Shown here piece by piece: positions 1 to 8,870 of a stretch of DNA of 19,711 bases; within the stretch, counting starts at the first letter, position 1; each line of letters starts with the position of its first letter. The notes beneath the pieces are model-generated. The model saw only the letters and a program-made list of their open reading frames with translations, ran no database searches and was not told the origin of the DNA. The position numbers were made by a program, and so were the translations under genes. The stretch comes from Microscillaceae bacterium (GTDB lineage Bacteria; Bacteroidota; Bacteroidia; Cytophagales; Microscillaceae): assembly GCA_003483885.1 (NCBI GenBank), contig DMXI01000119.1, positions 1-19,711 on the forward strand, written 5' to 3'.

Positions 1-3000
1 GCAACCACTCGGGGTCTACCACTTGACTAAAGAAGTCATTGAAATGATCGGTGTTGCCTTCCAGATAAAAACTCATAAAGCGATAACGATCCACTTTTTC
101 CCCCGGAATGATGGGGTAGTCCTTCTCATCGGTCACGCCTTTGCGCTCTACGCCATCGAGGCGAATGTTGAGGTCAAAACCAGTAGTGGTAGATTTGGTT
201 TTGTTCATTGTTTGGGTCATTTCCATCGCATACAAGGCCGAAAGCTCAAACTTAAACCCAGTCACCATCACGTCGGTGTCTAAACCCAACGATCCAGTCA
301 GGTTAAAGCTTCCGCCAATGGTGTGTTCCACCGTATTGGCAAAACTTTGCTCTTCGCTGCGAATACCACCGTCAGCATCCCATACGTAGGTATTGACAAT
401 GTTGCGCTTGGCAGCTCTGATCTGGAGATTCTCCATGCGTTTTTGCCAAGATTCAAACGCCGATTCGGCCTCTACTTGTTTTTCCTGGCTGTCTAGTTTG
501 GCTTGAATTTCAGCTTTACGCTTTTTGGCTTCTTTGTCCGATTTTTTCTTACTGGCGGACGACGATTCCTTGAACTCGTCCCGCAATTCTTTCTCGGTTT
601 TTTCTTCGCCGTCTTCTCCTACTTCGGCTTCGGTATCCGCATTGAGCGACACCGACCCATAGTTGTCGTATTCCGACTCGTCAGCGGTTTGGTCTTCCAG
701 CGAAGATACGGTCGTTTGAGTAGCATCGAAATTGACAAAGTAACTTTCCCGTTCTTTGTCCCAGCGATCAATTTGGGCTTTGAGGTCATACGCTTCCTTA
801 AGGCGATAATAACTTGCCGGATATAAAGAACCGTACTGAGCCCGCATTTCGGGTACATCGCCATAAAAACGATCATCCGCTGCTCGGGAACCTACCAAGC
901 CATCCAAGCTTCCGTTTTGGGTATAGGCTGGATTGATCATAAAGGTAATGGTATTGATATCCATCGGGATGTCTTCTACTGGCAATATTTCGTAGCCAAT
1001 CATACGTCCAGTACGTTTCATCTGGGTAATAAACACATCGGCCATTCCAGAAACCACCAAGGCATACCCTACGTTTTTAGGCAGATAACGATTGCCCAAG
1101 TCTTCAAACTTTGGCGTGGTTTCGTAGCTTCCTCTCAGTTCTAGCTTATCACTCATCACTGAGGTAGAATTGGCCCGGATAGTACTAGAGCTGGATTTAC
1201 CATCCCGCAAATTCATCATACCTCTAAACCCGGCCTTCCCTTCGCTGAGTTTAGATACTACACCAAAACCTCCTTCAGCACCCCAACCTACTCCTAAAAA
1301 CATGTTCAGGTCTACGCCCTGGCTGCTATCTTTGGTGCGCATCCAACTATAGGAGGTATCTTCTGACTGGGTCAATTGTACTGTGGTAGCACCATCATAA
1401 TCATAATTTACCGTCAAGTTTTCGGAAGGTACGGGAGGTGCACCCTCAATATATCCGAGCAAGGTTGGCTCAAACTGGGCATTACCGATCCATTTCAGTA
1501 ACAATTCCTCAATGCGTTTGCCGGGGTAGAGGTTTACGTGGCCACCTTGATTAGCAAAAGCAAAGAAACGACGCAACATGGCTCGCTTGGTCGCCGGATT
1601 GTCAGGGTTACTCCCTACGGTGTTATACTCAGCGGTGACTAATGAAGTACCTGGTATGAGCGGTAAGTTGTTGGTCATCAAGGCTTTTACTGCATAGGCC
1701 TCCGCATCTTTACCTTTGGCCACCAGGTTTTTAACTTTACCATCTTCTACGGCTTCCAGTGGCCAATAGCCTAATAAATCTTTCTCGGTACCCGTCAAGC
1801 GTTGATTGAAGGAATTTTGAATATCTTGGGCTGAACGGGCTGACTTCCAGATTCGCAAATCTGATAATTGCCCTTCAAAATCTCCTCCACCCCACGACAA
1901 ACGGCCAATGTATAAATCTCCTGTCCCTTGGTAAACGGCGGCTTTTTTTCGCTCTCCTGCCAGCTTTCCATTGACGTAGGTACGCTGAACTTTGCCCTTA
2001 GCATCGTAGACCATACTGACATGCATCCATTTGGGCGTTTCAAATTTGGTTTTGCCGTTTAAGTCATTCCCATAAAAGGCTTGGGTGAGTATATTACTGT
2101 TTCTGAATCCATAATGCAAACCTTTGTTTTTACTACTGCTGCCTTGTGATACTATAAAATCATAGGTATCACTACTGGCTCTCAATGCCCAAAATTCTAC
2201 TGTAAAACTCTTTTTACGCAGGTTAAATCCTTTGATTTTGAGGTAACTTGATTTGCCATCAAAACTCAAGACATGGCTGCCTCTCTGGCCAATGGGCGCG
2301 GTGTTAGGCAGGGTATCCACTGCTTTGTAAGTACCTGGCACTTGATCAAAGGCTGAAAGATCTTTTGCTTTGCCGCTGCCTGAGTCGGTAAGTGGATAAT
2401 AGGCTTCCAAATCAGGTTCATTACCAGTAGCTTTTATTTTACTGTTTACCCGAATTTCTTCTTCGCTCAATGCTACATTCCAGATACGCATTTCGGTCAG
2501 TTTACCAGCGGGCGCGCCTCCTGCGGGAGCATTGCCAATGGCGGTAATGGGGTCGCTGGTTTGGGGATCAAGCAATGACGAGACAGGTGCTCCCACAATG
2601 GTGGCATTGAGCTTGGAAGCTTCTACACTATCAGCAGCTACTTCTTTATCACCAATCTCTTTTACATTCATCGCCCAATAGCTCAACAAACCACTTTCTT
2701 CTCCAGTCACAAAAGCGCTCATGTTGTCTTGTATCTCAGAGCCACTCAGGGCTTTAGACCATAACTGTAAATTGCTCAGTGAACCCTTAAACAAGGCATC
2801 ATTAGACCAATTACTCTTGCCAATGTAACTCACCTTACGCTCTACGTGGTTGGGCAAGTGTAAGGCCCCATAAGCTACCTCTTTGCCATTGACATAGAGC
2901 GAAGTCATTCCGCTCGAATCCATACTTACCGCGAGGTGCATCCAGGTATTTTTTTGGAGTACTCCTTTGGCAGTGAGGTTTGCGCCCTTGTCTCCTCTAC

Positions 3001-6000
3001 GAACACTGAAACACAGGTTGTTGGTAGTGCCTTCATTGGCCAATAAAATATTGTCGGAAGCACTGCCTCCCTTGGAGAAATCAATGATGCGTGACCATTT
3101 CTTGAAGTCTTCAAAATAAGCCCAACAACTCAGCGTAAAACCTTTTGAAAAGTTATGTTTGATAGAAGGCACTTTCAAATAATCTTTGGAACCATTGAAG
3201 CGCATGGCATAGCGAGTATTGCTTTGAATGTCTTCAATGGAATGGCCTACCGCTTCCCCGTTCAAGTAAAACTGAGTAGCCCCTGCAGTTCCACTGGCCG
3301 CTACGTGGTGCCAGCCTTCGGCCAAATGTTCTTGCAGATCAACTCCAGCTTCGTGAAAGTATCCATCTACCAGGGTGCCCAGTCGAGTATTTTCAGCCAC
3401 CGCAATGGCCGCATCCTTCCCGGTTTTGTTGCTCACCAACTTGGCTAGAGGGTAAGGGCTACCATCGGTCTGATAAGCCAATGGATAATAAAACCAGGTT
3501 TCTATGGTCCAGCTGTTTTTGTCGATGGCTACCCCATCTTTATTCAGCAAACATACATCTTTCACATCCCGGAAATGAGCGCAGGTTTTGACACTTTCGG
3601 GCAACCACTGTTCAAAGGTTGAGTTAACCGAATCAGCCGCCGCATCGTATTGGGTAAATCGCATGCAACCCTGTGCATCAAAATAAGAAAGTTGTACGTT
3701 GCCTTCGGCCGTTGCCTTGGTCTCGAGACCGTGGGCTGGAGCAGCAAAGCCCAGCAAGGCGGCATAAGTCTGCAATCCTTGACCATCTCGAGCCAACATA
3801 TCCATTACCTGGGGTTCGTTATTGATGGCGCCAATGGCTTTGACTGCGGCGTTATTCTTTTGGGCCAATACTTTTTGCTCGTCGTTGATGGCTTTGATCA
3901 AGCGGTCTTTTTCTTTTACCAAAGCATTGTATCGTGCCTTGGAGCGATTTTTCAACAAGTTGGTGACCAGCGCCAAACGGTTTTGTTTGAGCTTGAGTTC
4001 TTCCTGAGCTTTTTTCAGGGCAGTTTCTTTTTCTTTGAGCTTGGTAATCAAGTGAGGAGCCGGTTTGCCGATCGACTGCATCTGCCACAACTGATTGCCC
4101 TTGCCGTGATAGTTCCACATGTGGAGGGGGCTGAAGTCTTTGGTACCATGTCCTTCTACATCCAGCACATAGCCATGGGCTTTGTTATGTAAAGAATACC
4201 AGCCTCCAGCACGTTTTTTCAACGACCAGTATTGCGAAGCAGCATCTTTAGAATCAAAATACCCTTTGCGCTTCTTTTGGCCATCTCCCATAGTGAGGTA
4301 GCGTCCGCCCGCCATGGATTGGATTTTATAGTACCCATTGCCTTGAGGTTCAAATATGAAAAACTGAGCAGGAGATTTTGCCCCCTTGTAGATACAAAGG
4401 CCTTGGTTCTTGACTTTGATCCCAAAAGGAAACTTTATCCCGCTCAAATCTGATAAGTATTTATTACTTTCTTTGCCTCGAATCATCACAATATAGTTGA
4501 GCGGGTCTTTAGGCAAGTCTTTGATCTCCTTGACAATATTATCGCAGTTCTTTTTGAGATCGGCTACCGTTTTGGTAAGATTGGCTTTTTCGTTTTCAAA
4601 CTTCTGCACATTTGCGTATAAACTGAGTTCTTCCAACGTAGCATCCAGCTTTTTTCTTTTGGTCGCAATCCCTTCTTCCAGAGAAGGTACTTCTTGTACA
4701 AGCTTTTCTACCTCCTTTTGTTCGTTGGCCAGCCATTTCAAATCCAACACATCATTGTAGGCGTTTTGGGTGATGCTGTCCGAAATAAGCTCAATGCCGT
4801 GCTTTCTTACTTCCAGCATCTGCCATTCTTCTTCAGGTTTTTCGGTTTGGTCAATCCACTTACCAGATACTTTGTCTATTTCGAAGCTTCGGATAAACGA
4901 AACTCCTTCGGGCACTACAAAAGTCGCACTGGCCTTGAACCAACCATCCCTTGTTTCCTGAAATTCGGCCACACTCAGGCCAGTAATTTGGGTAACCTTA
5001 TCGGCCGAACGGCTGGACTTGCCCCACACCGAAGGCGTAAATATGGGATGCCCTAGCCCATCAGCGTTATTGAGCGCAGCTAAATCCCAAAAGTCTCCGT
5101 CGGCATCCTGTACTCTAAACTCGAAAGTTTCGCGATAAGTGGCCCCCTGACTTACCGCCACCAAAGCACCATTGCTGAATTTGACTGCTTTGCCCAAGCT
5201 ATTTTCTCTCAATAGCTCACAGGCACTTACGTAGGCTTCGCCCAACACAGTGGCATCGGCTCCATTGACCGAAAAATCCGGCGTAAGGCGTTGCTCATCT
5301 TCTTTGATGATCCCGCCCAACTTCCAATAACCCCACAGGTTCATTTCGTTGCCCATGGGGTCCAAAAACATTCGGTCTTTGATCTCGGCGGCGGTAAAGG
5401 CATGGTTCCACACCTGAAAGTTGGAAAGCTTGCCAGTAAAATAACTTTTATTACCCTGAGCAGCCAGCGTAAATGAACTCTCTATAGCATCCGCATCGCT
5501 ACTAGTCATTTTAAAACCAGGAATACGATAACCCAACATTTCCCAGGCCATCGCTTGGGCCAGGTGAGCGTTGAATTTGCCTGGAGCATTGCTGGTAAAT
5601 TTTTTACCCTTGCCGTGGAAACTGTCTTTTGATAAAGTCCAGTTAGCTACCAAGCCTTTTTCGTTGCCTACACAGGTTTGCTGCATACGTTCCTGAATGG
5701 TTTCCAGACCAGGGGCGTCGTTCCATATACGAAACTCAGCCAACATACCTTTCAATAGGTAACGTTTAAGATGAGCTCCGTTAAAGGTAGAAGCATCGGA
5801 CTCGGCCCCGATCATCCCAAAACGCAGTTGTCCATTGCCCAGGCCCTTGCCTCCGTGGGCGGTTTTCTGGACATCGAGTTGGCCATTGATATAGATTTGC
5901 TTATGCTTTGCTTTGGCATTGTACACTACTGCTACGTGGTGCCATTGGTTATAACTTAGCTGCGTTTTGCTAAATAAGTCCTGGAACTTGTTGTCGGTAT

Positions 6001-8233
6001 TGGTAGACCATCGCAGCAAGGCACCCTTTCCTTTGTCTATGGCCATTACCTGCCAATATTGTTCCCGATCAAATGAGGCAATCACTTGTCCACTTTTGAC
6101 TCTACGAAGGTATACCCACGACTCCACACAGATGTTTTTAATCAGGTTTTTACCCTTGTAGGTCATTTTGTCGATGGCCAGGTAGTTATTTTTGCCATTA
6201 AAAGCCACTACCTCGGCAGGCAAATGGGCGGGAATACCAGGTGCCACAACATACTCATTGTCTTCAATATTTTTGCCCGAGCATTGCACTTTCTCACCGT
6301 TGATAGTCATATAACAACGGCTCCCTTCGGTGCTATTGGCGGTGTGGCTTACTACCCCGGCTACATGTACCCAGCCATTGAGCGGAAAAGGATCTTTGCT
6401 TTGGAGGGTCGCTTTGGTGCCATCGGCAAATAACGCGATGAAAGTCAATTGGTTTTTGGCATTGATCTTCAGCACCAGCTCACTATTTTGCTGACTCACC
6501 AATACTTGTTCCTGATCGCTGTAGCGCTCCATGTTCACCCAAACCGAAATGGTGCGGTTTTGGTCAATTTTAGGACTGACTTTAGACATTTTAATAGCCC
6601 CAGTTTTGATAGCATCTCCTTCTCCATCAAAATAAATCCCACGACGTTTTACCCGGCTTAAGTTCACCAACTCACCTGGAGTCCAGCTCATATCCAGCAC
6701 AAAACTGTTGTCTTCATTCACTCCCCTTATCGGATACTTACCATCCTGTTCTTTAGAACCCTTGATTTGGATTTCGTCGCCCTCTTGTAGGTTGTGGGCT
6801 GGACAAGTAATCTTGAGCAATCCTTCTTCGGTTTTTTCGTAGCTGGCGATCATGTTTTCAAATACCAGCCCTTTATTTTCTTCTTCTACAACTTCCCAAA
6901 AGCCAGTTTTGCTGCCATTGTATTTGGTAGCAATCTCAAAACCCGTTTCGGTGACGTTTTGGGCCACAAAATGCCCATCATAGCTCTGAGTACCCGTGAT
7001 TTTGATTTCTTTGCCCGTCTCCAGGGCACTTATAGATTCGTGAGAGGCAATCGAAATGAATTCGTCTTCGGTTTGGGTAATAGACTTGATAGAACCCATG
7101 GGGGTAGGAGACGTATCGGCCATGAGCTTGATGTCGTCCAGGGTGGTCAAGGGCAACAGCAGCTCTTTGATCTTGCCTCTTAGCGTATCAGATTGGTCTA
7201 TCTTCTGATCTATTTGCGAAAGTAAACCTCGGTTGTTCACCGCAAAGTTAATCACGGCTGTTGCTCGCCCGTTGCTTGTAGTCTCTACTGGAATCGCCAG
7301 CATCACCCGGGTATCTTCTTTCATGAGTTGAGTGCCCGCTTTGGTGGCTCGCTCTATCTGGTGGTTAAACAGAGTCGCCGAAAAATGATGAGCGACTGAA
7401 GCATTACTCATAGAAAGCTCCCGCCGAATAATCCCAGGAATTTGGGTCAGTATTTTTTTGCTTTCGTTTTCAGGATCAGGCTGGATCACGACCTTATCCT
7501 TGAGTTCAAACAAGCCTTCTTTGGAAGCCGCCACGCTGTAAATGACTACTTTTTTGAGGGCTGTATCATACACAAAAATGCCCCAGCGGTATTTTTCCCG
7601 CTCGGCGGTTTCGAGCAGTACTACCGAAAACCAGGGGGTACTGGTGTGTAAGTTTTTGATAAAAGTTAACTCTTTAGCGGGTTCATAGAAGGGATTTTCG
7701 TCCATGTCGCGGAAGTTGAGCGAATCGTGGGTTTTAGAGCTATCCTTAGACTCGCCTCCATCGGGCGTATACTTTTGTTTGCTGCGACTGTACCTTACCT
7801 CCAGTTTAGGAATAAGTTCGTTTTTGATACCATCCAGAATAAAACGATTGACCAGTAAGCAATGATCGGTAGACATTCGAAACACATACAAGTGCCCCAT
7901 AGCCGATACGATTTCTACTTTTCCGAGGGCCGACTTTACAGTTTTGGCATTGCTTCCATACCGTGACTTGAGCAATGGCTTACCATCTTTGTCGGTGAGG
8001 TTTTTCTGTTCGTGGGCAAGCACCGAATCATCGTTAACGGCAGCGTCGAGGCTCAGTTTTTTCCAAGGCTCAAAACCATTGATTGATTCGTTGCTTTCTT
8101 TGAGTACGGTGTCCTCGAAGCCACTTTGGCGGATAGAATAGTACAAAACACCATCATTGGTAGTTCCTATAATAGCGACTTTGCCTTCGTGCGACACGCT
8201 TGCGATATGCTGAATCAGCGGTTGTTGGCTCAT
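1..8233 (-). CDS. Giant multidomain LamG/ricin-lectin protein (partial, C-terminus off window)
   Basis: The reading frame opens at an ATG (8233-8231) and stays open to base 1, at least 2744 codons. I saw no stop when reading the frame through, and rechecked the phase at about ten points. The protein starts MSQQPLIQHIASVS, with no signal peptide. Approximate layout: 1-530 unclassified; LamG-like (Laminin_G_3 type) domains at 532-648, 673-848, 1565-1665, 1675-1835 and 1987-2145, with half-domains near 915-955 and 1912-1928; coiled coils at 1165-1245 and 1388-1468; a ricin-type beta-trefoil at 1248-1386 with QYW and QLW motifs. LamG hallmarks such as WHHVAVVYNA, YINGQLD and LSDLRIW recur. Residues 2150-2744 are not LamG: they contain GYIEGAPPVPSENLT, NVGYALVVSGMADVF, a Lys/Glu-rich helix (2538-2602) and alternating Thr/Ser-hydrophobic strands. 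LamG and ricin folds usually bind glycans, so a carbohydrate-binding adhesin or toxin is plausible. The function and export route are unknown. Confidence 0.93.
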   Translation of the reverse strand, partial: MSQQPLIQHIASVSHEGKVAIIGTTNDGVLYYSIRQSGFEDTVLKESNESINGFEPWKKLSLDAAVNDDSVLAHEQKNLTDKDGKPLLKSRYGSNAKTVKSALGKVEIVSAMGHLYVFRMSTDHCLLVNRFILDGIKNELIPKLEVRYSRSKQKYTPDGGESKDSSKTHDSLNFRDMDENPFYEPAKELTFIKNLHTSTPWFSVVLLETAEREKYRWGIFVYDTALKKVVIYSVAASKEGLFELKDKVVIQPDPENESKKILTQIPGIIRRELSMSNASVAHHFSATLFNHQIERATKAGTQLMKEDTRVMLAIPVETTSNGRATAVINFAVNNRGLLSQIDQKIDQSDTLRGKIKELLLPLTTLDDIKLMADTSPTPMGSIKSITQTEDEFISIASHESISALETGKEIKITGTQSYDGHFVAQNVTETGFEIATKYNGSKTGFWEVVEEENKGLVFENMIASYEKTEEGLLKITCPAHNLQEGDEIQIKGSKEQDGKYPIRGVNEDNSFVLDMSWTPGELVNLSRVKRRGIYFDGEGDAIKTGAIKMSKVSPKIDQNRTISVWVNMERYSDQEQVLVSQQNSELVLKINAKNQLTFIALFADGTKATLQSKDPFPLNGWVHVAGVVSHTANSTEGSRCYMTINGEKVQCSGKNIEDNEYVVAPGIPAHLPAEVVAFNGKNNYLAIDKMTYKGKNLIKNICVESWVYLRRVKSGQVIASFDREQYWQVMAIDKGKGALLRWSTNTDNKFQDLFSKTQLSYNQWHHVAVVYNAKAKHKQIYINGQLDVQKTAHGGKGLGNGQLRFGMIGAESDASTFNGAHLKRYLLKGMLAEFRIWNDAPGLETIQERMQQTCVGNEKGLVANWTLSKDSFHGKGKKFTSNAPGKFNAHLAQAMAWEMLGYRIPGFKMTSSDADAIESSFTLAAQGNKSYFTGKLSNFQVWNHAFTAAEIKDRMFLDPMGNEMNLWGYWKLGGIIKEDEQRLTPDFSVNGADATVLGEAYVSACELLRENSLGKAVKFSNGALVAVSQGATYRETFEFRVQDADGDFWDLAALNNADGLGHPIFTPSVWGKSSRSADKVTQITGLSVAEFQETRDGWFKASATFVVPEGVSFIRSFEIDKVSGKWIDQTEKPEEEWQMLEVRKHGIELISDSITQNAYNDVLDLKWLANEQKEVEKLVQEVPSLEEGIATKRKKLDATLEELSLYANVQKFENEKANLTKTVADLKKNCDNIVKEIKDLPKDPLNYIVMIRGKESNKYLSDLSGIKFPFGIKVKNQGLCIYKGAKSPAQFFIFEPQGNGYYKIQSMAGGRYLTMGDGQKKRKGYFDSKDAASQYWSLKKRAGGWYSLHNKAHGYVLDVEGHGTKDFSPLHMWNYHGKGNQLWQMQSIGKPAPHLITKLKEKETALKKAQEELKLKQNRLALVTNLLKNRSKARYNALVKEKDRLIKAINDEQKVLAQKNNAAVKAIGAINNEPQVMDMLARDGQGLQTYAALLGFAAPAHGLETKATAEGNVQLSYFDAQGCMRFTQYDAAADSVNSTFEQWLPESVKTCAHFRDVKDVCLLNKDGVAIDKNSWTIETWFYYPLAYQTDGSPYPLAKLVSNKTGKDAAIAVAENTRLGTLVDGYFHEAGVDLQEHLAEGWHHVAASGTAGATQFYLNGEAVGHSIEDIQSNTRYAMRFNGSKDYLKVPSIKHNFSKGFTLSCWAYFEDFKKWSRIIDFSKGGSASDNILLANEGTTNNLCFSVRRGDKGANLTAKGVLQKNTWMHLAVSMDSSGMTSLYVNGKEVAYGALHLPNHVERKVSYIGKSNWSNDALFKGSLSNLQLWSKALSGSEIQDNMSAFVTGEESGLLSYWAMNVKEIGDKEVAADSVEASKLNATIVGAPVSSLLDPQTSDPITAIGNAPAGGAPAGKLTEMRIWNVALSEEEIRVNSKIKATGNEPDLEAYYPLTDSGSGKAKDLSAFDQVPGTYKAVDTLPNTAPIGQRGSHVLSFDGKSSYLKIKGFNLRKKSFTVEFWALRASSDTYDFIVSQGSSSKNKGLHYGFRNSNILTQAFYGNDLNGKTKFETPKWMHVSMVYDAKGKVQRTYVNGKLAGERKKAAVYQGTGDLYIGRLSWGGGDFEGQLSDLRIWKSARSAQDIQNSFNQRLTGTEKDLLGYWPLEAVEDGKVKNLVAKGKDAEAYAVKALMTNNLPLIPGTSLVTAEYNTVGSNPDNPATKRAMLRRFFAFANQGGHVNLYPGKRIEELLLKWIGNAQFEPTLLGYIEGAPPVPSENLTVNYDYDGATTVQLTQSEDTSYSWMRTKDSSQGVDLNMFLGVGWGAEGGFGVVSKLSEGKAGFRGMMNLRDGKSSSSTIRANSTSVMSDKLELRGSYETTPKFEDLGNRYLPKNVGYALVVSGMADVFITQMKRTGRMIGYEILPVEDIPMDINTITFMINPAYTQNGSLDGLVGSRAADDRFYGDVPEMRAQYGSLYPASYYRLKEAYDLKAQIDRWDKERESYFVNFDATQTTVSSLEDQTADESEYDNYGSVSLNADTEAEVGEDGEEKTEKELRDEFKESSSASKKKSDKEAKKRKAEIQAKLDSQEKQVEAESAFESWQKRMENLQIRAAKRNIVNTYVWDADGGIRSEEQSFANTVEHTIGGSFNLTGSLGLDTDVMVTGFKFELSALYAMEMTQTMNKTKSTTTGFDLNIRLDGVERKGVTDEKDYPIIPGEKVDRYRFMSFYLEGNTDHFNDFFSQVVDPEWL

Positions 8234-8333
8234 ATGTAGTGTGGGTTAAGTTGTATAGGTTTATAACTTACAATTGTTAAAGGAATTTGCAAAGTGATTG
8301 CGTGGAATTTTGAGTGATTGTTTATATGTTTTG

Positions 8334-8477
8334 CTAATCACGAAGAGGTGACTTACGACCCTCGATGTAGGCATACAACGTGGGTCTAAAATCAGGAAGT
8401 TTTACGACTGCTGGCTTAGCCAATCGAGTGGCCAATACAGACTTTGAAAAAAACGTTAATTTGGGCAAGGATTTCAT
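8334..8477 (-). CDS. Small 47-aa ORF upstream of the giant LamG gene
   Basis: ATG at 8477-8475, TAG at 8336-8334, 47 codons. The peptide begins MKSLPKLTFFSKSVLATRLA and ends YAYIEGRKSPLRD. It is basic, proline-containing and has no clear membrane segment or lipobox, though residues 8-19 are mildly hydrophobic. It ends 100 bp before the giant gene's ATG on the same strand, so the two could share a transcript. The composition (Lys, Arg, Pro, few rare residues) reads like real protein, and the rest of the 8234-8870 interval shows no comparable frame. I recognise no family. It could be a leader peptide, a small partner of the giant protein, or a chance frame. Confidence 0.5.
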   Translation of the reverse strand: MKSLPKLTFFSKSVLATRLAKPAVVKLPDFRPTLYAYIEGRKSPLRD

Positions 8478-8533
8478 AAGGTTCTTATTTTTGATGATTT
8501 GTTTTTTGTATAAGCACCTTTTTCTGTCGTTGT

Positions 8534-8556
8534 AATATTTTTGGAAGAAAAATATT
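8534..8556. other. AT-only perfect hairpin
   Basis: A 9-bp perfect inverted repeat, AATATTTTT and AAAAATATT, is separated by GGAAG. It lies 57 bp upstream of the 47-aa ORF. With only A-T pairs it is a weak terminator. It could be part of the leader or promoter region of the small ORF and giant gene. Confidence 0.35.
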
Positions 8557-8692
8557 TTTAGAAAGTTTTATGAGGCTTGATCAAGGGTTATGGGACACCT
8601 TATCTTGAGGGGATGAACTGTCTATCATCGGTTTTTATGTAGTGAAATCAAATGATGCTAAAATGATACTTGAATCCATACAAATTATAAAC

Positions 8693-8788
8693 CTTACTAA
8701 CGAAGGTATCCGCTTGTGTCTATTGGACCTGCTAAGGGTCATTGATTGCCTTTTAAAGGCAACACAAGTGGATACTCACGCTAGTAGG
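8693..8788. repeat. 96-nt imperfect inverted repeat with two internal hairpins
   Basis: Arms 8693-8719 and 8762-8788 (27 nt each) match at 21 of 27 positions. The inner 14 nt (GTATCCGCTTGTGT against ACACAAGTGGATAC) mismatch only once, and a G-U pair in RNA would close that. The enclosed 42 nt hold two further stems: GACC/GGTC (8726-8729, 8737-8740) and TTGCCTTT/AAAGGCAA (8746-8753, 8755-8762). The whole can fold as a three-way junction. It lies 83 bp past the stop codon of the hydrolase gene, so it could end that operon, be a REP-like or miniature mobile element, or be a structured RNA. No U-tract follows on the minus strand. Confidence 0.55.
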
Positions 8789-8870
8789 CATAGCTTGGGC
8801 TGATTAGGTTATTGTTTAAAATAAAATAACAACTTTAAGCGATATTGTCATTTAGTCTGAATCAGTAGCT

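Larger units (their letters stand above)
8478..8870. other. Intergenic region between the hydrolase operon and the giant-gene unit
   Basis: About 390 bp without a supported gene. Apart from the AT hairpin and the inverted-repeat structure listed separately, I see no coding frame, tRNA or clear TAnnTTTG promoter. It must hold the end of the hydrolase operon and the promoter of the small ORF and giant gene. Confidence 0.6.

Noticed and set aside
503..826. Plus-strand ORF rich in Phe, like a membrane protein
   Set aside because: It is antisense to the giant minus-strand gene over its Glu/Lys-rich coiled region; the apparent hydrophobicity is the complement of Lys/Glu codons.
3650..4192. Plus-strand 180-codon ORF
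   Set aside because: It is antisense to the second coiled coil and ricin domain of the giant gene, whose minus-strand frame is intact and shows clear domain motifs.
1800..6650. LamG repeats considered as DNA-level tandem repeats
   Set aside because: The LamG units are diverged in protein sequence and I saw no long identical nucleotide blocks between them.
8706..8774. Cloverleaf-like fold considered as a tRNA
   Set aside because: The stem is 14 bp rather than 7, there is no T-loop or CCA-type 3' end, and no anticodon arm of proper size.
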